Assembly: GCF_000208865.1 (NCBI RefSeq)
Contig: NC_018398.1
Coordinates: 3,347,769-3,411,768, forward strand
DNA: 64,000 nucleotides
Direction of reading: 5' to 3'
Source: Neospora caninum Liverpool
Taxonomy: Eukaryota > Apicomplexa > Conoidasida > Eucoccidiorida > Sarcocystidae
Below, piece by piece: positions 38,427 through 51,020 of the stretch (its first letter is position 1; the number at the start of each line of letters is the position of its first letter). Made by a program: the position numbers and the translations under genes. The notes beneath the pieces are model-generated. The model was not told the DNA's origin and ran no database searches. It saw nothing but the letters and a program-made list of their open reading frames with translations.

Positions 38427-41400
38427 CATATACATAAACCTATGTGGGGATGCATATAAACACGGTTAGGTTTTGCAGGACCACGGACGAATGCGCCTGC
38501 AGAGTATCCCGCCTATCTGCACGTGACAGGCAGGCACAGGTGTATCCCGGAGAAATCATTGTTCTTCTGGACAGTTCCACAGATCGCCCACACAGGTTGG
38601 AAAATGCATTAAGAGGAGGTGAAGACGACAACGTGAGTCTTGGCCGAACCTGCAGTTGATCGTCGATGAGGGTCGCTAGGCGCTGGTTGGGCTCCAAACT
38701 GCCGGAGACAGGCCCGAGGCGAAGGGCGAGACTGAAATATCTGCGGCGAACGGTCGCCTCAGTCTGCATGGCGAATCAACCATACCCGAAAGAAAGACAA
38801 AAACTAACGTGTAACATGGAGAATAGACCCGGTGATTGTTTCCTATACATACGGGCCGCAGCCGGGGCTGATCCTCGAGTCAGACAAAGGGCTATACTCG
38901 CCTTCCGACCGACGCAGCGAGCAGGCTTCCGGGCAAACGGTGAACACACTAAAGAGCAAAGAAAAGCCGATGAAGAGACGGGAGTATGGAAGAAACGAAG
39001 ACGAATGATGGGAGGAAACTCTGTTCAGCGTAGGCACCCGCAGAACACACCCGGAAGAAACTGGGACACATGGAAATCTCTCTAAACGCATTCCCCTGGG
39101 CCTGGTCAGCTTCGTCTCGCACACGTACCGCCCATCGCCCCCGGAATTGCCACTCGCCACACGAGCACAGGGCGTCGATCATGGCTCCTCGAAACTTTTG
39201 AACTGCGAGTCCGTCCAGGTCTTCCGTCCTCGAAACAGGTTTCGTCTCCCAGAGACTGCTTGTTCGGTTTGCGAAACTGTGGGATTTAAAGGACGCTTGA
39301 GGCGAGCACCCGTGACTCGGGCGGGCGTCGCCCGCCGCGGGCGCCCCCGCACCCCCACACGAAGTTGCGCAAGACGGCCCCGCAGCGGAAGTTGCGTTCA
39401 GGTTTTGAAAGGGGAGCATAGGCCAGTTCTTCGGCTGACAGAGGCGCGAGGCAATGTTCAGACTGCCGGATCGGTCGCCGGCGAGGTACAGAGTCTTCGC
39501 CAGCTGCCACTGGACGAGAAACAGATCGACACAAAGGAACAAGGGCGAGAAGGCGGGGGGCAGAGGGCCGTCGCCGGGCAGACTCGAAGAGAGGGGACGG
39601 CAGGTTGCTAGAGAAGGACCAGAAGAAGAAGGGAAAACAGAGGAATGAAAGGAAGAGATAGGCGGCGGAGCGCGATGAAGAAAACCGGTCAAGTCGGAAG
39701 AAAGGCGACCAGGAGCTCCAGAGAGACATGCATCGCGCCATGCCGCCAACTGCGCCTGAGAGCCAGAAACCAAAAGACGAATTCGAAGAAGCGTCTACAG
39801 AACCAAAGATGCACGAGGATCAACACGACTACAACACTCTCACGTACAGACATACCCATAAATACACATATATATGAATGCATACGTATATAGGTTTGTA
39901 CACGTGGACGTGTGTGGAAAAAGTGGTTCGCGCGAGTTGGTTCACTGTATGTTTCACTGGGGTGCATTCCTCCTCGACACGAAAGCGTAGAGTCGCGGGG
40001 TCTGGAGACTGTACCGGAAAAGCTTCCCAGGAAGGGCGTTCTCGGTCCCTTTGCAGCTGGAGAAGATGCGCTTTGGCCTGCAACAGATTTTCCAGACTTC
40101 CCCGCCAGTCGCCTCTTTCGCGTTTCATCTCTGCGAGGAACAGGAGGTGCCGTGCGGCGGGGCGTCTGACGTGACAGCCACAGGCGCGCGCGCCCTCCAA
40201 CTCTATCCGGTCGCGTCGCCTCCTCTCCGTGCCGCGGGTCGCCTGCTGATCGTGCACGCTTCCAGTTCCAGCGTGCGTTCCCCTCGGCGCCCAGTGTTCG
40301 CAAAACTCTCCAGAACAGGGTGCGCGTGGATAAATGTGGAAGGACGGAATAGCCGCCTCGAGGATGCTCGTCTGGAGAGAAACGAGAGGTTCAAGAAAGA
40401 ACGGCAGGGAAGACACAGGCGACGAAGCAGCGGCGGACGAGCAGGCAGCGGGCGGCCCTGCCGCAACGGCCAGGTCGTTCGCCCAGGAAGACTGGAGGTG
40501 CTCAAAGGCTGAGGAGACAAGACACACGCGACGAGAAACCGTTTTCGGAAGAAACACCTGATGGCGTAGATGCGCTCTTCGCGGGACGCCGAAAAAAATA
40601 AAAATGGAAAGGGGGTGCCACCATGCGTCCACACATGGGTATCCACCGGCTGGGGCATGCCTCGCTCAGAGGGGGGAGAACCGTATCAGGCGAGTCACAG
40701 GTATCCATCGCGTCACGCACACGCTTTGAAAGGAGGTGGGGGGAAAGCAGCACGGGACACCTATATGTGCGTGCCGGGCGTCCAGGACACAAGAGCCCAT
40801 CGAAGAGCGTCTTTGGGCATGCGTCCACTTGTGCGGATTCTGCCTCGTTTCGCGTTCTTGGCCCGCCGGCTTACCGTCGCACTGAGCATCCTGACAGGGT
40901 TCGCCTTGGTGCAAACGCAGGTTGAGCGTCGTAGCTAGTTGCAGTGCATGCGCCATTGAAAGCTCGACATATGCACTCAGGAGCCGGCGCGAGAGACTCG
41001 GATCTGGAGCATTCGCCGACGAAGGTCCGAACGATGAAACCGCCGAGCTGGCCGACTGCGCAGTGGAGGCGAGGCGCTCCAGGGCAATGGCCAGTGCATG
41101 GCGCGAGGTCTGGACAGCCCGCAGACGCGTCAGGATTGTGTTAAACACCCTCTGCGATGTCGCGCCATGATCGAGTTCTTCGGCCTCGTCGTATGTATCT
41201 CCCTGTTCGTCTTCGTCGTCTTCGTCGTCGCCCTCGAGGGTCCCCGTCGTAGGCACGGCGCAGTGGCGCGTGTGTCTCCGAAAAGCCGCGACGTGTGGCG
41301 CACGTCCCTCGAGACAAGACGGCAAGGCGCGAACGTCACTGTTGGAAGTCTGCGAGGCAGATGAAGCACGTGGAGGAAGAGAGGAAGAAGGACGACACGA

Positions 41401-44400
41401 AGCAGCTCCATGGATCAGAGAGAGCGTCGAGTAGATACATCCGTTGAAGAGACTCAGATTTTGCCCCGTCTCACCACATGAATCAGGTGGACAAGGAGAA
41501 AACGAATCTCGTTGTTCGCCCCCTGAATCGAGACTCGACCACGGCTCTGTCCGCGACGCCCCCAACGGTGTCGTCTCGCCACAGTCCCACTTATGCAGAC
41601 GCCAGAGACACTCGAACTTCTTCTCCAACCAAGCTCTTGAACTCTCGCCACAGTCGGCGCCTGCGTCTTCTCTGTCTTCTCCGAAACGTGTACACGTCTC
41701 ACGAATCGAAGCCCATAATGGTCTGGTTCCCGCGGCCGTCGAAGGATCGGCTCCCCCAGCCCGGCACCATATCCCTTGGAAGCGCGGAGGCGAACAGTGG
41801 AAAGAAAGGGTAGACGACCAGGAAGGGTACGCGGGCGTGTAAGGTAGCGGCGAAGCCGACGAAGAGAACCTCAGGGACGCAAGGAGGCTCTCTCGGAGCG
41901 AATGCAGGCCGATGATGCCGAGTGCATCTGCCATCTGAATCTTTGTGGCGTAGAGCTGTTCCTCGACTTCACGCAGACGCGTGCGAAGGAGTCTGCGTCG
42001 CTGTCGCGCGACTGGGGACCTCCCCGCGTCCGCCGCGTCAAGGTTCCCATTCGCTTCGACCGTGAGCGACGCGACAGACCAGTCCGCTTGCACAGCAGGG
42101 AAGTCAAGGTCGGAAGTACGCGACTGCCGCAGTTGCGCCCCGAGCTGCGCGCGCTCGGACTCTAGGTTCCGCAGTTGCTCTTGCTGGAGAGTCAAGGTGG
42201 CCAGCCAGTCGTTATCGGAGTGCATGCGTTGAATCAGGAAATTCGATGTGTGCCACGCAGAGAGGCAATCCGTGACGGCAGAGAGATCCTCTTCGTTGGC
42301 ATTGATGAGAGCTTGCGACACGAGGAGAAAGAGCGGCGCCGGGCCGACAGGCGTCAGCAGAGCCGATGCATTCGCGGGCCGCACGGACACCTCACGAAGC
42401 CGCTGCAGCGCCATCTGAAAGCGGTGAATACGCTCCTCAGAGCCTTCTTCGAGCGGCGCTAACTGGCCTTTCCCGCGGCAGCCGACCATGCCTTCCTCTT
42501 CATTCCCCTTCTCCGGAGAGACATGCCTATCCCCAGCTCTCCTCGAACTCTCGGCTGCTGCCCCGGGTCGCCGCTTCACGTCTCCTTCGACTGTCCCCCC
42601 TCCACATCCTACCTCTCCGCCTGCTGCCTGGCGGTTTTCTGCCTTCTCGTCTTCTCGCGATCTCTCGCCGGCTTCTTCTTCGGGGCCTCGCTGGCGTCCT
42701 CGCTGCGCATCGAGCAGCACCTGGCGCAGCACTTGCACGGCTCGAATCTGCGGCATGCAGTCCCACTCGTCTCGCTGCCACTGCTGGGAGACCATGGCCA
42801 GGCCTTCCTCGAGGCCGCTGTCGGGGCACCTGCGCTCGAGCTCTTGCTCAGCGAAGATGAGGGCGTCCGCCGGACAGCCCAGCTGGAGCGCGACAAACGC
42901 CATAGCCTGCAGATCGAGCGCGGACCAAAAATGCAGAAAGTTGTCAAGCAAGTCCCCTCCCAAACCGTGCCTCAGCAGCCGGCGAGAGGGCCACGCAGCG
43001 CGCCCAAAATGCCCAGGGGCGGCTGAACACGATGACGCGGAGGAAGGACGTGGCCGCGACTGAGAGGCGCCGGGAGTCCCGGAAAAGTCGCTGGGCCTTC
43101 TGGGAGGACTGCATGCATCGTCAGGTATCTCGACGCAGTCCGCACCGTGTCGCTGATGCACCGTTGACGCTTCCGTTACAGGCGCCTTGTTCTCACCACG
43201 CCGTTGAAAGAATGCGTGAGGCTGACGAGGCTTCTTCCCGTCGCTTGGCTCTCCGCGTTGGGGGATGCCACATGCTTGCACTGCGTCGCGCCTCCCGCCT
43301 GGTGTCGTATTCTCCCCATCGCTGCTGCCTCCCTGGGCGCTGCCCCTCGAAGGACGCCGCCGCTCCAGGCAGCCCCGTTCTTTAGACGCAAGACCCGTCG
43401 CCGAGCCGTTCGTGGTGGCGTCTCGTCCTGAGGTCTCTGCATCACGGATTGGTTTTCGATTCGCTTCGGATCGCTCGGCCTTCGAGTTCTCCCCAAAGCT
43501 CGCGTCCCCACCCTTATGGGTAACCCTTGTTGGCAACGCTGTGTCATCCACTCCGCATTTGGGTTTCTTATTCGTGTCGGCGAGTTTCTCCCCTTCTGTC
43601 TCCCTCTTCTTCTTCGGCTTGGCGCCTCTCGCCTCCTTCTTTTGGCGCGAGCGAAGGATCCCTGGAGCCGCCCCACCGGCCACGTGGGAAACGTAGACGC
43701 GAACAAATTGCAAGGCCTTCACACACAGGCCTGCTGCGGCGAGGTGGTCGGCATACGCGAGGGATCCGGCTGCGGGCGTCGCGGATGGGGTCGAACTGAA
43801 GGAGACAAGTCTTTCGCCTTCTGTCTTTGCTTCCTTATTCCATATCCCACTGCGGTCGGCGTCGCACACGCGATCAACCTGCTGGCGAGCGACGCCGCTG
43901 GAGAGGGAAGACGCAGAGTAGCAGGCATCACATCCCGACACGGTTTTGGAAGGCTCGAGATCCGAGGGCGACGCCTCGTGAGCGAGAGAGCTGAGCCGCT
44001 GCGACAACGGCAGAAACACATGCTGATTTAGCGCCAACGCCAAGTGTCGACACGCCTGCGCGGTCGTCTGAAGCATGCAAAGGAGAAGAAGAGGAAACGC
44101 CTGCTCGGCAAACTGGGAGGAGAGAAAGGCGAACGGCGCCCAACAGGCAAACAACGACAGGCCCGCGGAGGCGACCGGGGCGACGCACGCTCCGCCGGAG
44201 GGTGCCGAAGAATCCTGCCAGGAGACGTAGGAAAAAACCAAGCGGCAACAAGCGCTCTAGCCGGAAAGACGAGCGGGACCAGACACAGTCTGGAAACCAG
44301 TCCAAACACACAGAAGGTGCATGTTCATTCCCAACCCACAAATCTCTAAGCACCTATAAAACCTACATATATATATACATATATATAAATATATATAAAT

Positions 44401-47400
44401 ATATATAAATAAATATATATATATATATATACATATGAGAACATTTAGAGGGACCACCCACCTAGATGTGTGCGGGCAACAGAGTTATGGAGGGATTGAA
44501 AGATTTAAAGATCCTCCCGCACGAGCATCTACCGCGAGTGTGAAGAGTCCCGAGCAGGAACAAAGCCCCGCGCCCGTATTCGCTCTCTGCTCACCTCGTT
44601 CTCACTGTCTTCCGCGTCCGAAACCGCCGACGCAGCACCGACCGAAATGGGTGCATCTCGCGAGGTTTCGCCTTCGCTCTCTTCAGTGTCCTCTTCTCGG
44701 ATTTGGCCTGAAGCTGTTTTGTCCAGAAAGAAGAGTAGGCTGGCAGCGACACGTGCTACCCACGGCGTTGGCGGCATCGGGGTCGCGTTGCCTCTGCAAA
44801 GAGACGACTCTGCGACTCCCTTTGCGACAAAGAATTCGCCCGCGTTTTGCGTCCACGCCCGGGGCCGCTCGGAGAGGGTCACCGGCGGCCACATGTGCGC
44901 CGTGCTCCGGAAAAAAGAAGTGACGGTGAGAGGGGAATACGTCGGACCCGACAGAGGGATACCAAGCTGAAGATGGATCTGTGCGCACAAACTGGGAGGC
45001 GCACAGAGGACCGAGGAAAAAGAAGTGAAACGAATTGCAGCACGAATCCGAAGAACGTCGACGGGCACGACGCCAGACAGCGGGAGAATCGAGAGGAGAA
45101 ACAGGCCACGCGCGGAAAAGACTCGTCGAGCTGACCGACGCGACTCTCTCGGACTCAGCACCAGTGCGCGATGGGGAGGGAGAAACGGCGGGGGAATACG
45201 AACAAGCGTGCGGCAGAACGGACTGTGGAACCTAGACCCAGGGCAACGAGTGAATATGGGGGAGACCGAGCACGTTTCAGATACGTGCGTCAACAGGTGC
45301 CTTCTCAGACTGCGCGGACAACCCCATTCCCATAGAAGCAGAGGCGAGCACTACGGAAAGAGCGGAACTCAGCGTGCTCGCATGTTGGTGTTCACAAAGA
45401 GACACGTCGCTCCGAATTCGCAGAATGAAGCCAGAGAAACAAAGGCACCGAACGTGAACCAGACGCACAAGTTCAACAGGGCTGGAGCGTCGTTCTCTCT
45501 GGTGATTTGCGCCACTGTGGAAGTTAATAGAGCCATCAGAGGCGACGCGCCGCCGATCGTTCTTGCCAGTCTTTCCACATCATCAACGTCGCCGTCGGGT
45601 TCCGATCCTCGCTCGGCTTCCTCGCTCCCCTGCTTGGCGGTTTTCTCGTTGGTCGCGGAAGCAGAAAGGCTCTTTTCTTGCAAGCCCCACGCAAAACCGG
45701 ACGACAGCAGCGAGGCAGAAGACAGGGAAGAGAACACGGAAGGAGACAGACGCCTCGCCGCTGGCGCGCGCAGGTTTTGAAGAGACAGCAGGGCGACCAG
45801 CCTCAGCGCGTGAGAAACTCCAGGATCGCAAAGCGTCGCGCTGGTGGCCACCAAGCCTAGAACTAAGAACCGACAATCAAACCCAACACCGGAGAACAGG
45901 GTGAAGCTCGGGAAGCTCCCATGGGGATACAGCCGAGTTGTACCAGGTTGGTGTGTGGGAACAACGAAACCGAAACGGCCGTCGTGCCTCGTGCAGGCTT
46001 CAGCCCAGACGCAAACCAAAGGCGGAAACGCTGCGCAGAATGGACAAGGAGCATTCAGAATGCACGCGGAACATTCCCATGCTGATGCATGCACCAAACG
46101 AATTCGACCAGCATCGAAGACACCAGAAGGCCCACACAGACAAGCAGGCGTCTGACAGTCTCCAGAAGGTCATAGTCCCTAATAATTATATATGTATATA
46201 TATATATATATATATACGTGTATCTATGCACCTCGGACAGCATGCATGCAGATCATTTCTCTGGTAGCGGACGAGGGCAGAAGGCGTACCCGTCAGTAGC
46301 TGAATAGGCTGGACGTGTTGTTTTTCGTTCGGCTCTTCGATTCCGTCGTGAGCTAACAGCCGGCGCGTCTGACTCCGCGTTCCCTTTCGCGCCGCCGCGT
46401 CGTCCGCGAAAGGAGCAAAAAACCGAAACAAGAGTGAAAGCAACCTGTGGCAGGACAAAGCGCCACTGAGACTCCTCTCGGCGTGGCTGTCTTGCACCCT
46501 GCAGGCCATGAGATACAAAGCAAGCGGCGACACATGGGCGAGCGACGGGCGGGTCCGCGGAAGAACGAGACCGAGAGTTGGAGAGAGTTTCAGGGGGGGA
46601 CGCACACAGAAACGGACAAAGACGCGACGAGGCGGATCTCTAAAAGAGCAATGCAGGAGCGAGATAGAGCTACTTGAACTCGCACTCCAGGAAGGGAGAT
46701 CGAGGCCCACGAAGCCGGGCGGCCAGGCCTGGTAAACGAAAAGAACACCCACAGACAAACGCCGAGAGACAGACGACGACGGCGAGGCAGCCACGATCGG
46801 CAGAGACCGGCCTCAACGATTAAAACATGAGCACCGTGTCCTCGTATCGTCTCATCAACCTCGCTTCAACGGAATGTACTTGTGCGTCCGAATGTATTTA
46901 GATATATATATATATATATAATATATAATATACGCGAAGTTGCACGTGACCAGACACAGCTTCACAGGTACATCCGTGTGCGACCAACTATATATGCGCA
47001 GGCGATTCGGTTTGTGGAGACTACGTTCTACTTTCTGTCGGCAGAGCATCGCACGCCGAATCCGTTCCTGCGTACGGGAGCACATCGCGCAGCGCCGCGA
47101 GGTTTGTAGGCGGCAGGGTTAGGAGAAGGCTCGCGCCCAGGTGTCGCCAGGTCTTGTTGATTTCGGTGTCTCCACACAGGTAGAGCAGAAGGTGCGCTTT
47201 TAGAACGTTTGGAGACAGAGATTGGGCTCTGGCGTCCCTCGCGTCTTCACGGCTCTCTGCGGCGTCGGCCGACTGTCCATTCGAGGCGTTCCGAGGAGAC
47301 TGCGGACGCGCAGCTGCAAACAGACTCTCGCAAGATCCCTGCCGACGCCTCGGCGCCAGTTGGCGATTGGCCAGGCCTAGGAGCAGCGACTCTGCTTTCC

Positions 47401-50400
47401 GTTCTTGGGAGAGAAGAAACACCGACGCCAGCGCATCTGCGGCAGCGGACACTCTGGAGTAGAACGCGGCCTCTTGCCTAGGGTCGGCAAAGACAGGCCG
47501 CGACTGACGTAGCGCCCAGGCCTGGGAAGATGGCATATTTTCGGCATCCCAAAAGTGCTGAAACGGAACGGCGTTCGATGGCGCTGATGCGTGGTCTGTG
47601 CCCCAGTGGTCGCAGGCTGGGCTGTCGTGATGGAAACCGGATGGGCGCGTGCTCGACACGGGTCTCCCAGCGACAGTTTGAAGTTCGTCGGTGTTACCCT
47701 CATCCGGTTCTTGGCGGCCGGAAGACGCATACATATCAGCCGTGCGCCGCGGCGCATGCAGAGACAGACACATCTCCACGAACGCTTCCGCATGCTCGTC
47801 AGATAAACCTGCTTCATCCTCGTCCTCTCCGATGTTCGACGTTCGCCGCTCGCCTACGTGGCCGCCGTTGTTCCCTTCCTCGTTTCGCGCGGTGTCGCTT
47901 GCCCCGGCGTCTCCACACTTGTGCTCGGACCGCGTCGACGCCCTCTCATACGCATGCGAACAGCGGCGGGACCCCCAAGGCGAACCCGCAGACGGAGCGA
48001 CGGAGGGAACGAGGCCCTCTGCTGCACATGCACGATGCCACTCCACTGTTGACGAGAAGGGCAGTTGGCGAGCAAGTCGCTGCAATCCTAGTGCGCACTG
48101 GTCCGTCTGGATGAGCCCGCTGAGTGGCGAATCGGATCCGGACGCAGCCCCGGCTTCTCGGGCGTCGCCCCGAGTCTGTGCGTCGCCGTCGGGCCTCTGT
48201 GCCTGGTCTCCGGAAGCAAGCGCCGGCTGGGGAGGAGCGCGAAACGAAGAGGCTCGACTCCACGGCGACTCCGGCTCAGATCGCTGGGAGCCGGGTAGCC
48301 CAGCGGTTGCACCAACAAGACGCGATGCTGCCTCGCGAGCGAGGAGATCGAGAGACTCCCGTGCCTCTTTGCGGAGAAGCGGGCGGACGGAAAAGAGCGA
48401 CGCGAGAGGTAAGCCCACGCACCCCACAACGAGCGAAGCAGGCCTAGGTCTACTGCGTGCGGGCAGAGCACAAAAACCAAAGGAAGAGGAAGCAGGAACG
48501 GAGGCGTCGGTCGAGGAGACGTCCTCAGTACAGGAGGTCACTGACCCCCGAGACGTAGCCTGAGAGGGAATCTGGAATCGCCTGCCGCCGGTGCGTGATG
48601 GATCCGCCTGAACAGCTGCGTTGTTTGGCGCTTCGCCCTCGTCCGCAGTCTCACCGAAACGAGCGCTCAGCAACGCGCGCCGGTCAGCGCGGCCGTGCCG
48701 TTCTCGCGTAGCACCCGCTTCTTCTGCGGCGGGTGGGCGCCCACAGAGGCGGGTGACCAGCGCCCGAAGAAGGATGAAGATGGGGCAAGAGGAAAGAAGC
48801 GGCGGGGCCGGCAATGCGTCGATGACCCCGTCTGGTTCGCTAGAGCCTCCGATCGAGCGGTGTACGGTGGCGACAACTTGCCTTCGCTGCGCGTGCGACG
48901 ACGGCGGAGCCTCTCCGCTGCAGGCGTGGGCTTCCTTCGCCGCATCACAGGTGCACTGGAAAGCCGATGAGGCGAACGGAGGCGACGAAGCCGCGGACGA
49001 AGGGCGACGATCCGACTCCCCTCTGTCTGGCCCATTCGGCGCTTCGTGTGCGCCGGTGGCCTCGATAGAGATGGCCAGCACGTGTGTGGAGCGAGACGCC
49101 AGTGACCCCACGAGGCCCTCTGGGTCTGCATATGTCTCCACGAGTGCATGCACGAGGGCACCCAAGAGAGGCGAAGGGAAGGATCCGGGTACGGTGGCGC
49201 GTCTGCAGCTTCTGCCCCGTCGTCCTGCTATCCCCCTGTCTCTCTCCCCTTGCTGTCCAGAATCTCGACTCTCCCACGAGGGCGGTCGCGAAACCGGCAC
49301 CGAGGGGGACGGCAAAGCAGCAAGAGAAGACGCGGAAGACAGGGAAGCAGGAGCGCACCGACGCACAGCTGACGATGGAGCATCTCCTGAGAGAGACGAT
49401 TTCTCCGAAGAACCGGACAGGGCGGCCTCTCGGGCCTTCTCCCTGGATGGAGACGACACGGACATGGCCTGTCGATACACACAGAGCAGGGGCAGCAGAA
49501 GCGAAGGCTAGGAACGTTAAGCAAACAGACAGAGGCCAAAGCAGAGAAGAGAGCCCCGCGCTTTAGCAAACGTAGGCGACAGCAAAGGCAGTCCGGGCTG
49601 AAGCTAAAGAAGCTGAGAGGATCATGCGTTCGGTAGGCTCGCGCAACAGGAGGAACCAAGAGGCGGCCTCGCGAGGGCTACACAGACAGTGTTTGGTCGT
49701 CTTCGGCCGCACGCACGAGTCAGCGATGGCAAATGCAAGTGTCGCTCTCGCTCGTCTGCTGAAGCCGCGTGTCCGCCTGTCCGTTAACCGGGAATGGTGT
49801 GCGTTTGTTCCCGGTTTCCCCTGAGTCGTTTCCAAATTGCATGCGTTGATTCCTACGTTTCGAAGAGTTGCCGAAGAGGCTCCAGCGACGACTGCCAGGA
49901 AGATCGTGAGAAGGAGCTGCGAGAACTTGGTCTGCTCCGCCTCCTCAGCCTCGACAACCCACGTGGTCTGCTGCCAAGCAACGTCAGTTCCTCCCTGCTG
50001 CATGTCGCGCGTCTGCCTTCGCGCGGTCTCCAACAACACGCATGCCGACGCATCGGAAGGAGGCCAAACACAAGACGAAGCAGACGCAGAGGGGACCGGT
50101 GACGGTGCCCAAGGAGGCGACCCTGTCTTCACGTTTCTCTGGCGAGGGCGGCGGTTGGCTGAGCAGGCAAGGGGAGAGAGGAGGAGTCGGAGCAGAAACA
50201 GGAGGAACGCATGCAACCGAGCACCGGAGGAGAAAGCGCACGGTAGCACGACTTCGGCCACCTCCAGGAGAAGCTGAAATCGCTGCTGATGTCTCGCGAG
50301 AGACCCGGAAGCAGCCAGGCCTCCTTTGCCTTCCCCGCCGTCGCTCGCCCTTCCAGTTGAGACGCCCGCACACAATGACGAAAAGCCGAGAAGCGTCGAA

Positions 50401-50987
50401 GCGTCGGCGAGGGGAGATGCTGGCGGCGCACTTTGCGCACGCAGACTGTACTCGAGCGAGAGGAGAAACACGAAGAAGTGAGGCTCGAGGCAGTCGCGCG
50501 AGAACGAGGGGAACCGCCGCCCGAAAACAGCGCGCTGGCTCGCATTTGTGACACCAGCTGCTAGCTTCGCAGGAGCGCCCGAGATAGAAGCCCGATCCGA
50601 GAAAGAAGCGACAGCGAAGGAAGACGCGAGAGGGAAACCAGCGGAAGGCTGGCCAGAGTTTGTTCCCGCGTTCGCTGCCTCAGCAGCCTCAGTGCTGTCT
50701 CCTTGAGGGTTCATGTTCAGGCATTGCGCGAGCGACGCGCAGGCGGTGATGAACGAGAGCGGTGCAAACCCTCGGCAGTTGGAGAAGTTAAGAACGAGTC
50801 TGACGGAGACACAAACCGGCGACAGACGCGAATATCGGCTGTATATACGACCCACGACGGAGGTTCGGTCCAAATCTCGAAACACACCGTTCCATGCCTG
50901 ACTTTGAATTTACCTCCATCAGCCCATATGTGCGTAAACCGTATTTGCCACCTACCTTTATCAAACCATCAACTCGACAGCATGACG

Positions 50988-51020
<33 letters not shown>

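Noticed and set aside
49460..49470. ATG after GCC as the start of a separate gene
   Set aside because: The preceding sequence is a splice acceptor and the upstream exon is in matching phase, so an internal exon fits better.
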